Positions 1 to 6,638 of a stretch of 14,840 nucleotides of DNA are shown here, in pieces; the first letter of the stretch is position 1; every line of letters starts with the position of its first letter. The notes below the pieces were generated by a model that had not been told where the DNA came from, ran no database searches, and was given only the letters and a program-made list of their open reading frames with translations. The stretch comes from Labilithrix luteola (GTDB lineage Bacteria > Myxococcota_A > Polyangia > Polyangiales > Polyangiaceae): assembly GCA_026225435.1 (NCBI GenBank), contig JAMFST010000775.1:1-14840 (forward strand), given 5' to 3'. Position numbers and translations under genes: made by a program.

Positions 1-850
1 CCTCGAGCCGCGCGAGCCGCTCCCCCGCGCGTGACAGCTCGAGCCCCTCGTCACGAACCACCGCGCGATCGATCTCCGCGAAGGGGACGAAGCGCCGCGG
101 AGCCGTCCCGAGCATCAGCCCATCGGCACCGACCACCGCGCGCCGGCCGAGGACGTAGCGCCCCAGCGCCAGGAGGCTCCCGCCGAGGTAGATGGCGTCG
201 AGCAAGGTGAACGGCTGCGCGTGCGCGGGCGACGGCGGAACGAAGGCGATGGCCACGGCGAGCGCGCCGACCAGCACCAGGAGCGGCGCGAACGGATCGC
301 GCCGCGGCACCGACACCGCCACGCGACGCATCGCCGAGGCGACGCTGCGCACCGGCCGCAGCCCGTGGAGCGCGGTGTGCGAGCGCGCCGACACCTGCAC
401 CAGCGTCGCCAGCGCGACGAGCCCGCCGAGGAAGAAGCCCGCGAGGAACGGCACGCTCCCGGCGAGCTGCGCGAAGCTCGTCGGCGCCGTCCCGGGGAAC
501 GGCATCTCGTACGGATGCGGCAGCAGGCGATGCTGGAAGAGCGCGGTGGCGAAGGCGGCCACCGGCAAGGTCATCACCATCGCGGTGCGCCGCCGCCGCC
601 GGTTGCGCAGCCCGAGATCGGTCGCCAGCAGCGACAGCCCGGCGAAGAGAAAGAGCATCATCGCGCCCGAGCCGAGCCCGACGAAGGCGAGGTTCAGCGG
701 CACGCTGGCCCACCCGGCGTGCTCCCGGAAGACCAGGAACGGCGCCAGGCTCCCATCGTGCGCCACCTGGAGCATCCAGGCGAAGATGCGCAAGGTCGTC
801 AGCAGCGCGAACGCGCGCGTGGCCAATCCTCGCCCTTCACGCCGCACCAC
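1..850 (-). CDS. Polytopic membrane protein of unknown function, 3' end beyond left edge
   Basis: The minus-strand frame is open from just after the upstream lipoprotein stop (890-892) to the left edge, giving about 283 residues in the window. Hydrophobic segments lie near residues 52-77, 89-106, 128-152, 187-204 and 215-233, with an Arg-rich loop (residues 84-88) before the second. After the last segment a soluble stretch begins, with the pattern ADGLMLG...RRFVPFAEI...GLELSRAGERLARLE. This resembles the strand-rich start of a bacterial PH-like domain, although the domain is cut by the edge. The start is uncertain: GTG at 850 or 847, or TTG at 826, which has a GAAGGG/GAGGA purine stretch just upstream. 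The gene lies about 40 bases downstream of the lipoprotein on the same strand, so it may be the last gene of the receptor operon. I do not recognise the family. Coding status rests on the clear membrane-protein hydropathy pattern of this frame. Confidence 0.72.
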   Translation of the reverse strand, partial: MVRREGRGLATRAFALLTTLRIFAWMLQVAHDGSLAPFLVFREHAGWASVPLNLAFVGLGSGAMMLFLFAGLSLLATDLGLRNRRRRRTAMVMTLPVAAFATALFQHRLLPHPYEMPFPGTAPTSFAQLAGSVPFLAGFFLGGLVALATLVQVSARSHTALHGLRPVRSVASAMRRVAVSVPRRDPFAPLLVLVGALAVAIAFVPPSPAHAQPFTLLDAIYLGGSLLALGRYVLGRRAVVGADGLMLGTAPRRFVPFAEIDRAVVRDEGLELSRAGERLARLE

Positions 851-889
851 GGGTCTCAGCGTACGAGGTTGGCTCGGCAGCGCAAACGC

Positions 890-1456
890 TCAGAGCGATA
901 CCCCGACCGATCGCGTGCAGATCGTGCCGGACAGGTCATTTCCGTTCTGCTGCAGCTCGAGCGCGCAGTCCGCGGCGTCGTACATGACGGCGGGGTCGTC
1001 CACGGTGCCGCTGATGGTGACGTCGGTGCCGGTGATACCGAGGGCGGTGGTGGAGGACGGCTGCACCGCCAGCGTGCCGGTCTCGGTGAAGGTGCCGGTC
1101 ACCGTGAGCGCGTAGTTCTGCGTCGGCGTCGTCGGGTCGACGTTGTCGTAGACGCACTGGTCGAGCACGTAGGTGAGCTGCACCGTCGTCGAGCCCTGCA
1201 CGGCGTTGGAGCTGGCGGTGCCGAAGACGTGCGCCGAGCCGCCCAGCGGGCACGGCGCCATCGCGTCCTGGTTGCCCACCGGCTGCCCCTGCAGGCCCAG
1301 GTTGTAGATCAGCTTGAGCATCTCGCGCGCGCCGGTGACGCCGATCTGATCCTGGCAGGTGAGATCGCAGGGCGGGACCACCGGCTTGCTCCCGGCGCTG
1401 CTCCCTCCGCACGCGGCGAGGACGGATGTACAGATGATCGTGACGAGCTTTCGCAT
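890..1456 (-). CDS. Six-cysteine outer-membrane lipoprotein, hypothetical
   Basis: The protein has 188 residues. The N-terminus is a short lipoprotein signal peptide, with MRK followed by a hydrophobic stretch and the lipobox LAAC (residues 13-16). Lipidation at Cys16 is therefore expected, followed by a flexible Gly/Ser linker. The mature part contains six further cysteines (30, 34, 69, 101, 164, 180), an even number that would suit three disulfides in the periplasm or at the surface. The C-terminal half is Thr/Val-rich with alternating polar and hydrophobic residues, suggesting a beta-sandwich. No family is recognised. The ATG abuts the stop codon of the TonB-dependent receptor, and its Shine-Dalgarno sequence lies inside the last receptor codons. 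The two proteins are thus made together, and an accessory role at the receptor (ligand capture or a surface lid) is a reasonable inference but unproven. Confidence 0.88.
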   Translation of the reverse strand: MRKLVTIICTSVLAACGGSSAGSKPVVPPCDLTCQDQIGVTGAREMLKLIYNLGLQGQPVGNQDAMAPCPLGGSAHVFGTASSNAVQGSTTVQLTYVLDQCVYDNVDPTTPTQNYALTVTGTFTETGTLAVQPSSTTALGITGTDVTISGTVDDPAVMYDAADCALELQQNGNDLSGTICTRSVGVSL

Positions 1457-4006
1457 CTAGAAGCCTCCTTCCATCCCCAGGCTGGGGATGGTGACCGGAC
1501 CGATGAGCGTCTCCGTACAGCCGCTGAGCGTGCAGCTGGTGCCGATGGCCTCCTTCGTCAACGTCGCGTTCAACCACTCCGCGACGAAGGAGACCCAGGC
1601 CTTCTTTCCGAGGAAGGTGTTGGGGATCGACCAGCGCTTCTCCAGGCGCAGGTCGACCCGGTAGAACGGATCGAGGCGGGTCGACCCCGGATCGGTCGGA
1701 TCCGGCGCTCGCGGCAGGCCGGTGTAGAAGGTGAAGCGGGTGCCGGCGCGCCAGTTGTGCCCGAGGTCGAAGGCCAGCGCGGCGTTGAGCACGTGGGTGC
1801 GGTCGAACGAGGCGATGTAGTCCTGCCCGCCGAAGGTGCGGGTCGAGCGCGACAGCGTGTACGAGAGGAAGCCGCCGATGTGGCTGGTGAGCTTGCGCTT
1901 GATGAAGAGCTCGAAGCCGTACGCTTGCCCGTTGGCGCGCACGGCGAAGGCGTTGGCGGCGTTGGTCGCGCTGGTGCTGCTCGCCGCCTGCCCGCCGCCG
2001 CCGCTGCGATCGGGGCCGAGGGTGCCGGGCGGAAAGCGATTCACCCCGCAGCCGCCGCCGGTCCCGGTCGGCTGGGTGCCGCGGTCGCCGGCGATGGTGT
2101 CGGTGGGGAAGGTGCCCGGCGCGCATCCCCCGGTGGTCGGCTGCAGCACGCTGAGCGCGTCGCTCAGGTCGTAGAAGGCGTTGTGGAACACCGTCGCGGT
2201 GGCGGTGGTGGCGCCGCCGAGATCGAGCTCCAGGCCGGTGCTCTCCTGCACCGAGGTCTGCAGGCCACCGGGGAGCCCGCCAGGCTGGAAGCCGGGCACC
2301 GGGAGCACGAACGACGGCGTCTGGTGGGCGATGCCGAGAGCGGTGAGCACTCGCGCGTTCTTGCTCAAGGCGAGGCGCGTGGCCAGGCGCGGATCGATGC
2401 CGATCGCCGTGGCCCCCTGCGACGCGTAGAAGTCGGCGCGGATACCGGGTGTCACCTCGAGGCGCGGGGCCACGCTCCACACCACGTCGGCGCGCACGCC
2501 GGTCTCGAGATCGGTGCGCGAGGGGAAGGCGTTGAACACGCTCGCCTCGGCGGCGCTCACCTGGCCGACGTTGAGCAGCACGTCGTAGGAGTCCACCTGT
2601 ACATCCGATCCGGCGCGCAGGAGCAGCCCCTTGGTCAGCTTGTAGGTCAGCTCGCTGCGCATCGCGACCATGCGGTCGCGGACCGACTGGCCGTCGCCGA
2701 GATCGGTCGTGTCGATGCCGCCGGTGATGGCCGTGCGGATGTTGCCGCCGTCGATCTTGTGGTCGTAGCGGAGGTCCACGCGGTGGAACTCGGTGCCGAA
2801 CAGCGTGTCGGTACCGGTCGGCGTCTTCTGCCCGAGATAGTCGTAGCTGCCGAAGGCGAAGACGCTCAGGGTGTCGCGCGGGGTGAGCTTGTACGAGATG
2901 CGCCCCTGGTAGTCCCAGTAGTTCAACGTCACGCCGGACGAGACGAGCGAGAGCACCTCGCCGGTGTACGAGTAGCGGCCGCCCACGAGGATGGTCCCCT
3001 TGCCGTCGTCGAAGGGGGTCTCGACCATCCCGCCGGCGTCGAAGAGGCGCACGTTGTACTCGCCGTGCAGCTCCTTGCCGGGCTCGGCCGCCTCGCCGTC
3101 GACAATGCCGCCGCTGTAGCGACCGAAGCGCGCCGGGTAGCCGCCGGGGTAGAGATCGACGCGATCGACGAGCCCCGGCTGGATGACCGAGGGGCCGGCG
3201 CCGACGTGGAACAGGTAGGGGACCTTGATGCCGTCGAGGTAGTAGCCGACGTCTCCCGGCGGCGCACCGCGGACGAAGAAGAACGGGAGGCCGCTGACGA
3301 TCGGCGTGACGCCGGGCATGATCTCGATGGCGCGAAACGGATCGCCGAAGGTGCCGGGGATCTCGCGCACCTCGGCGCGGGTGAGGCTGGCTGTGCGGGA
3401 GGGTTCGCCGTGCTCGCCGCGGATCACCACGTCCTCGGCGCCGGCGATCGCGCCCGCCGGAGACGATCGCGTGGGGACGGTGACCGCGTCGGGGCCGGCC
3501 GGTGCGTTGCCCACGGTCGTGTTGGCGCTCGCGGCCATGCGCGCGGCGTCGTCACGGAAGACGACCTCGAACTTGATCACCGAGGCGATGGCGACACCGC
3601 CACGGGTCGCGGGGATGAAGCGCCAGCCGCGCGCGGAGACGAGCGCCGCGTGGGCGAACACGGCGTCGCCCGCTTCGCTGTCCGGAGCGGTGACCTCGCG
3701 CACCGCGCCGTCCGGTGAGATGACGAGGCGCAGGACCACGCGCCGGTCGCCGCTCGGTCCCGCGGGTCCACCGGGATAAGGGACCGACGGATCGGAGATC
3801 AGCTTCGGCGCGACGAGCACCGGTGGCGCTGGTGGTGCGGGTGCGGGTGCGGGTGCGGGTGCGGGTGCGGGCGCGGCGGACGCAGCTGCAGGCGCAGGCG
3901 CATCTGTTGGAGCCGCGTGCGCGTCCGCTGCGAGGCCGAGGAAGAGCGCGAAGCCCCCGACGGCCGCAGCGACGAGCCCGTGGCGGCGTTGTCGCGCGCG
4001 CACCAT
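1457..4006 (-). CDS. TonB-dependent outer-membrane receptor with fused N-terminal TonB-C-like domain
   Basis: The protein has 849 residues from the chosen ATG. A signal peptide (Arg-rich start, hydrophobic core, ADAHA just before residue 32) is followed by a Pro-Ala linker (about 32-62). A TonB C-terminal-like domain follows (about 66-155; VPYP near 75-78, VVLRLVISPDGAV, then HAALVSARGWRFIPA). Next come a plug domain (about 200-320; FFFVRGAPPGD, YYLDGIKVPYLFHVG, DLYPGGYPARFGRYSGG) and a 22-strand-type barrel ending in Phe, as expected for an outer-membrane barrel. A Gly-rich surface loop with two cysteines is encoded near 1960-2135. The frame is open to an ATG at 4135, but that would overlap the P450 gene, and the signal peptide only makes sense from the ATG at 4006. 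Energised import of an unknown ligand is expected. The upstream P450 gene ends 56 bases away, and the lipoprotein follows with no gap. Confidence 0.9.
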   Translation of the reverse strand: MVRARQRRHGLVAAAVGGFALFLGLAADAHAAPTDAPAPAAASAAPAPAPAPAPAPAPPAPPVLVAPKLISDPSVPYPGGPAGPSGDRRVVLRLVISPDGAVREVTAPDSEAGDAVFAHAALVSARGWRFIPATRGGVAIASVIKFEVVFRDDAARMAASANTTVGNAPAGPDAVTVPTRSSPAGAIAGAEDVVIRGEHGEPSRTASLTRAEVREIPGTFGDPFRAIEIMPGVTPIVSGLPFFFVRGAPPGDVGYYLDGIKVPYLFHVGAGPSVIQPGLVDRVDLYPGGYPARFGRYSGGIVDGEAAEPGKELHGEYNVRLFDAGGMVETPFDDGKGTILVGGRYSYTGEVLSLVSSGVTLNYWDYQGRISYKLTPRDTLSVFAFGSYDYLGQKTPTGTDTLFGTEFHRVDLRYDHKIDGGNIRTAITGGIDTTDLGDGQSVRDRMVAMRSELTYKLTKGLLLRAGSDVQVDSYDVLLNVGQVSAAEASVFNAFPSRTDLETGVRADVVWSVAPRLEVTPGIRADFYASQGATAIGIDPRLATRLALSKNARVLTALGIAHQTPSFVLPVPGFQPGGLPGGLQTSVQESTGLELDLGGATTATATVFHNAFYDLSDALSVLQPTTGGCAPGTFPTDTIAGDRGTQPTGTGGGCGVNRFPPGTLGPDRSGGGGQAASSTSATNAANAFAVRANGQAYGFELFIKRKLTSHIGGFLSYTLSRSTRTFGGQDYIASFDRTHVLNAALAFDLGHNWRAGTRFTFYTGLPRAPDPTDPGSTRLDPFYRVDLRLEKRWSIPNTFLGKKAWVSFVAEWLNATLTKEAIGTSCTLSGCTETLIGPVTIPSLGMEGGF
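1464..1470 (-). promoter_or_regulatory. Strong Shine-Dalgarno for the lipoprotein, inside the receptor gene
   Basis: On the minus strand this reads AAGGAGG, seven bases before the ATG at 1456. It overlaps the codons for the final Glu-Gly-Gly of the receptor, whose TAG stop (1457-1459) directly touches the ATG. The arrangement is typical of translational coupling by a terminating ribosome. Confidence 0.8.
3835..3876. repeat. Hexanucleotide tandem repeat encoding the Pro-Ala linker
   Basis: Six perfect copies of GTGCGG on the plus strand (3835-3870) are followed by one degenerate copy (GCGCGG). On the coding strand they specify alternating Ala-Pro between the signal peptide and the TonB-C-like domain of the receptor. 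Because the unit is six bases, slippage would change linker length without shifting the frame. Confidence 0.9.
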
Positions 4007-4062
4007 CCGGTGCACTCGTAGGTAGCCAAGCCGGCGAAGAACGCCAGCGCGGCGCGGAGGCT

Positions 4063-5400
4063 TTACGTAGCCCGACGTCGCAGACGGACGCGCACGCCGT
4101 GCTTCGGTCCCATCGTGAGGTTGCGACGCACGCACTCCTCCGGCTCGCTGTCGGCGAGCGTCACGTCCCAGTCGCGGGCGATCGAGGCGAGAACCAGCGC
4201 CATCTCCGACTCGGCGAAGGCGGCGCCCAGGCAGCGCCGGCTGCCGCCGCCGAAGGGAGCGAACTCGGCTGCGGTGAACGTCCGCTCGAGAAACCGCTCC
4301 GGGCGGAAGACTGTCGGTTCAGGGAAGAGGCGGGGGTCACGCAGCACCGCGCACAAGAGGACGAAGATGGTCTGCCCCGCCGGCACCACGTAGCCGCCGA
4401 GGGGAAAGTCGTTCCGGCAGACACGCACCACGTCGGTGACCACCGGCGCGATGCGCAGCGACGCGGAGCCGATCGCCGAGAGGTACGGCGCCTTCGCGAT
4501 CGACTCCGGCGAGGCTTGCGGGCCGAGCGCGTCGAGCTCGGCGCGCAGCTTCGCCAGCACCTCCGGCTGCCGCGCCAGGTAGTAGACGCCCCACGAGATC
4601 GCCGTCGCCGTCGTCTCGTGGCCGGCGACCAGCAGGGTGAACATCTGATCGCGGATCTCCGCATCGTCCATCGGCGCGCCGTCCTCGTCGCGCGCGTCGA
4701 GCAGCAGGCCGAGCATGTCGTCGCCGGTCTCGCCGCGGGCCTTGCGCGCCGCCAGCATCTCGTCGATCCACGCGTCGAAGCGCCCGCGCGCCGCCTCGAA
4801 GTTCCTCCACGGCGCGAACCATCCGCGCCGCAGGTAGCGCGAGCCGATGACCGACGGGGTGACCGCGCCGACCGCCTCGGTGAGGATGGTCCGCCCGCGC
4901 GCGCGATCGAGCCCCGGGTCGGCGCCGAAGATCGTCTCGAGGATGATGTCGACGGTGAGCGACTGCGTGAGCAGGTTCATCACCAGCACGGCGTCCGGCG
5001 TGGCCGCGCGGGTCGCCAGGTGCGTGTCGGTCACTCGCTGCATCGCCGCGAGGAAGCTCTTGATGCGCGCGCCGTGAAAGCGCGGGTTCATCAGCTTGCG
5101 CTGCCGCCGGTGGCGCGCGCGGGCGGTGGCGATGACCGCGCGGCGACCGAAGATGTCGCCGACCAGGCTGGTCACCTCGAAATTGTCGGGGTCACCGGCG
5201 AACACCTCGCGCGACAGCTCCGCGCTGGCGACGGCGATCCCACGGCCGGTGGTGGCGTTGGTGCGGATCGCGTCCCCGTAACGCGCCACGATCTTCTGCG
5301 TGTACCCGTGCGGATCGAAGATGAAGCGCGCCGTCTGCCAGAGGGCGGGCGTGCGCGGACCCGGGGGAAGCGACGAGTGCGACGGAACGGACTGCGCCAT
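4063..5400 (-). CDS. Cytochrome P450 no. 1, lacking the ExxR glutamate
   Basis: The protein has 445 residues. Conserved P450 elements are the I-helix motif AGHETT (259-264), the PERF segment (RPERFLERTF) and the heme-binding loop FGGGSRRCLG with proximal ligand Cys390. The enzyme should be a soluble monooxygenase taking electrons from a separate ferredoxin. The K-helix motif normally written ExxR reads ASLR here: residue 313 is Ala (GCG, plus-strand bases 4462-4464), with Arg316 kept. The paralogue at 7340-8725 has ESLR at the same position. The rest of the protein aligns with that paralogue almost without gaps, at about three-quarters identity by eye. A longer frame reaches 5487, but the ATG at 5400 matches the paralogue start and avoids overlap with the divergent gene. 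Substrate unknown. The lost Glu may mean an inactive, unstable or unusual enzyme, or a sequence error. Confidence 0.93.
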   Translation of the reverse strand: MAQSVPSHSSLPPGPRTPALWQTARFIFDPHGYTQKIVARYGDAIRTNATTGRGIAVASAELSREVFAGDPDNFEVTSLVGDIFGRRAVIATARARHRRQRKLMNPRFHGARIKSFLAAMQRVTDTHLATRAATPDAVLVMNLLTQSLTVDIILETIFGADPGLDRARGRTILTEAVGAVTPSVIGSRYLRRGWFAPWRNFEAARGRFDAWIDEMLAARKARGETGDDMLGLLLDARDEDGAPMDDAEIRDQMFTLLVAGHETTATAISWGVYYLARQPEVLAKLRAELDALGPQASPESIAKAPYLSAIGSASLRIAPVVTDVVRVCRNDFPLGGYVVPAGQTIFVLLCAVLRDPRLFPEPTVFRPERFLERTFTAAEFAPFGGGSRRCLGAAFAESEMALVLASIARDWDVTLADSEPEECVRRNLTMGPKHGVRVRLRRRAT

Positions 5401-5467
5401 CGCACGAGGGTAGCCCGACGACGACGGAACCTTGTAGGGTTGCGTGCAAGGGGCGGCGCCGTCGACC

Positions 5468-5872
5468 ATGCGCGAGCTTGTCGTCACTCGGCAATTTCAT
5501 CTGCGGGTCCATTCGATCCGCCGTCTCCTCGTGCTTTGCCGCACGAAGGAGCCCTTCGAGACGATCGCCGCGCTCGACCAGTGCTTCGAGGCGATCGAGC
5601 GCGCTCTGTTGCACCTGCGCCGGGCCACCTTCGGCCTGATCGTCGACGTGCGCGACGGCCCGGTGCGCAACGACGTGGAGTTCGAGCGCGCCTTCGCCCG
5701 CAACCGCCTGCACCTGTTCCAGGGCTTCCCCCGCATCGCCGTGGTCACCGCCACCGCCGTCGGTGGCATGCAGGTCGCCCGCCACGCCCGCGCCGATCAC
5801 TCCGGGGCGCAGGCCTTCTGCTCGGTGGAGGACGCCCTGCGGTACCTCGGCGTCACGGGGAGCACCATCTAG
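5468..5872 (+). CDS. Small conserved-looking protein of unknown function, possibly STAS/SEC14-like
   Basis: The protein has 134 residues from ATG 5468, or 142 from an in-frame GTG at 5444. It has no signal peptide or membrane segment. The order of elements is a beta-rich N-terminus (FHLRV...LLVLCRT), a helix (ETIAALDQCFEAIERALL), a hydrophobic strand with a charged turn (FGLIVDVRDGPVRND), another helix, a strand (RIAVVTATAVGG) and a final helix (SVEDALRYLG). This alternating beta-alpha order with the Asp-Val-Arg turn recalls STAS/SpoIIAA-like or SEC14-like folds. I infer that from the pattern alone. It lies divergent from P450 no. 1 (67 bases between starts) and 59 bases upstream of the TetR gene, so it may be the first gene of the plus-strand unit. 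No function is assigned. Confidence 0.7.
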   Translation: MRELVVTRQFHLRVHSIRRLLVLCRTKEPFETIAALDQCFEAIERALLHLRRATFGLIVDVRDGPVRNDVEFERAFARNRLHLFQGFPRIAVVTATAVGGMQVARHARADHSGAQAFCSVEDALRYLGVTGSTI

Positions 5873-5908
5873 CCACGGCGGGCGGCTGCGGGCGGCTTGT
5901 CGCCGCAT

Positions 5909-5923
5909 GTTCACGGTGTCAAC
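5909..5923. promoter_or_regulatory. Putative TetR operator O1, in front of the repressor gene
   Basis: GTTCACGGTGTCAAC is an imperfect palindrome of the form GTTnACnnnGTnAAC, ending eight bases before the TetR start codon. Extended by two bases, it matches the reverse complement of O3 (6600-6616) at 16 of 17 positions. The position suits autorepression by blocking transcription start or ribosome access. Confidence 0.6.
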
Positions 5924-5931
5924 GTCGGAGG

Positions 5932-6585
5932 ATGACGGCCAAGGCGACCTATCACCACGGCGACCTGCGCAACGCGCTGGTGGAGACGGCGACGGAGCTG
6001 GTGCGCGCGGGCGGCGGTGAGAGCTTCAGCCTGCGCGACGCCGCCGCCAAGCTGGGTGTCTCGGCCAACGCGACCTACCGCCACTTCGACAGCAAGTCGG
6101 CGCTGCTCACTGCCGTCGCCGACGTGGGGGCCGAGAAGCTCGGGCAGAAGATGCGCCGGAAGGTGGCCGAGGCCGAGCGGCAGAACGAGAGGGGCGACGC
6201 GACAACGCTGGCCATCGCGTGGTTCAAGGCCACCGGCCGTGCCTACGTCGCCTTCGCCATCGAGGAGCCGGAGATCTTTCGCGTGATGTACGGCCCGCAC
6301 GGCGTGTGCCAGTACGCGCGGGCGCGAGCGGGGCAACCGCCGGCGGATCCCACCGGCGCGCTCATCCTCGGGGAGGCGGTCGATCGTCTGGTGAGCGCCG
6401 GGGTCATCGGGCCGGAGAACCGAGCCGGAGGGGACGTGCGTGCCTGGACGGTGTTCCACGGCTTCTCCTCGGCGGTGGTGGAGGGGGCGAGCTACTTCCC
6501 CACCAAGGCCGCCCGCGGCCAGGCGCTGGAAGAGCTGCTGGACTTCACCCTGCGCGGCCTGGGAGCCACCATGTTGACAGCGTAA
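5932..6585 (+). CDS. TetR-family transcriptional repressor (WHG-type C-terminal domain)
   Basis: The protein has 217 residues. The N-terminus carries the YHHGDLRNALVETA signature of this subgroup and the DNA-binding helix-turn-helix at about 31-52 (FSLRDAAAKLGVSANATYRHF). The C-terminal part (GRAYVAFAIEEPEIFRVMYG, later VFHGFSSAVVEG) resembles the TetR_C_33/WHG ligand-binding domain. It should act as a cytoplasmic dimer released by a small ligand. The ATG at 5932 is the only start consistent with the family N-terminus. Its GGAGG lies unusually close to the ATG, so translation may be weak. Three copies of one palindrome flank this gene: one before its start, one over its stop codon, and one over the promoter of the dehydrogenase that follows 53 bases later. 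Self-control and control of the SDR are the natural inference. Confidence 0.92.
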   Translation: MTAKATYHHGDLRNALVETATELVRAGGGESFSLRDAAAKLGVSANATYRHFDSKSALLTAVADVGAEKLGQKMRRKVAEAERQNERGDATTLAIAWFKATGRAYVAFAIEEPEIFRVMYGPHGVCQYARARAGQPPADPTGALILGEAVDRLVSAGVIGPENRAGGDVRAWTVFHGFSSAVVEGASYFPTKAARGQALEELLDFTLRGLGATMLTA

Positions 6586-6587
6586 AC
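6573..6587. promoter_or_regulatory. Putative TetR operator O2, over the -35 box of the SDR promoter
   Basis: GTTGACAGCGTAAAC fits the same GTTnACnnnGTnAAC palindrome as O1. It covers the TetR stop codon (TAA, 6583-6585) and contains the TTGACA -35 hexamer of the putative SDR promoter. Its centre lies 27 bp from that of O3. Confidence 0.55.
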
Positions 6588-6601
6588 TTCTGACCTAAAG
6601 T
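6574..6601 (+). promoter_or_regulatory. Putative sigma70-type promoter for the SDR gene
   Basis: A perfect TTGACA (6574-6579) is followed after 16 bases by TAAAGT (6596-6601), a moderate -10 box. Transcription would start near 6608, inside O3. The AT-rich patch stands out from the GC-rich surroundings, and the flanking operators support the call. Confidence 0.5.
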
Positions 6602-6614
6602 GGACACCGTGAAC
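6600..6614. promoter_or_regulatory. Putative TetR operator O3, at the SDR transcription start
   Basis: GTGGACACCGTGAAC is nearly the exact reverse complement of O1 (14 of 15 bases, 16 of 17 when extended to 6616). It sits at the downstream edge of the -10 box and over the predicted transcription start, a classic repressing position. Confidence 0.6.
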
Positions 6615-6638
6615 ATCGAGCCCAGGAGGGCGATCGAC

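Noticed and set aside
221..3718. A very long plus-strand open frame across the receptor and lipoprotein genes.
   Set aside because: Its product is Arg/Gly/Ala/His-rich with no domain pattern. It lies antisense to three convincing genes and is what high GC content at third codon positions produces.
4006..4135. Upstream extension of the receptor to an ATG at 4135.
   Set aside because: It would add 43 residues before the signal peptide and overlap the P450 stop region; the ATG at 4006 gives a normal signal peptide.
5892..5906. GCGGC-TTGTC-GCCGC hairpin upstream of the TetR gene.
   Set aside because: A five-base stem with no T-tract; too weak to call a terminator or regulatory RNA element.
3823..5931. 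Plus-strand open frame continuous with the TetR gene, which would give a 900-residue protein.
   Set aside because: Only the part from 5932 on has real protein character. The upstream part is antisense to P450 no. 1 and the receptor and overlaps the small unknown gene.
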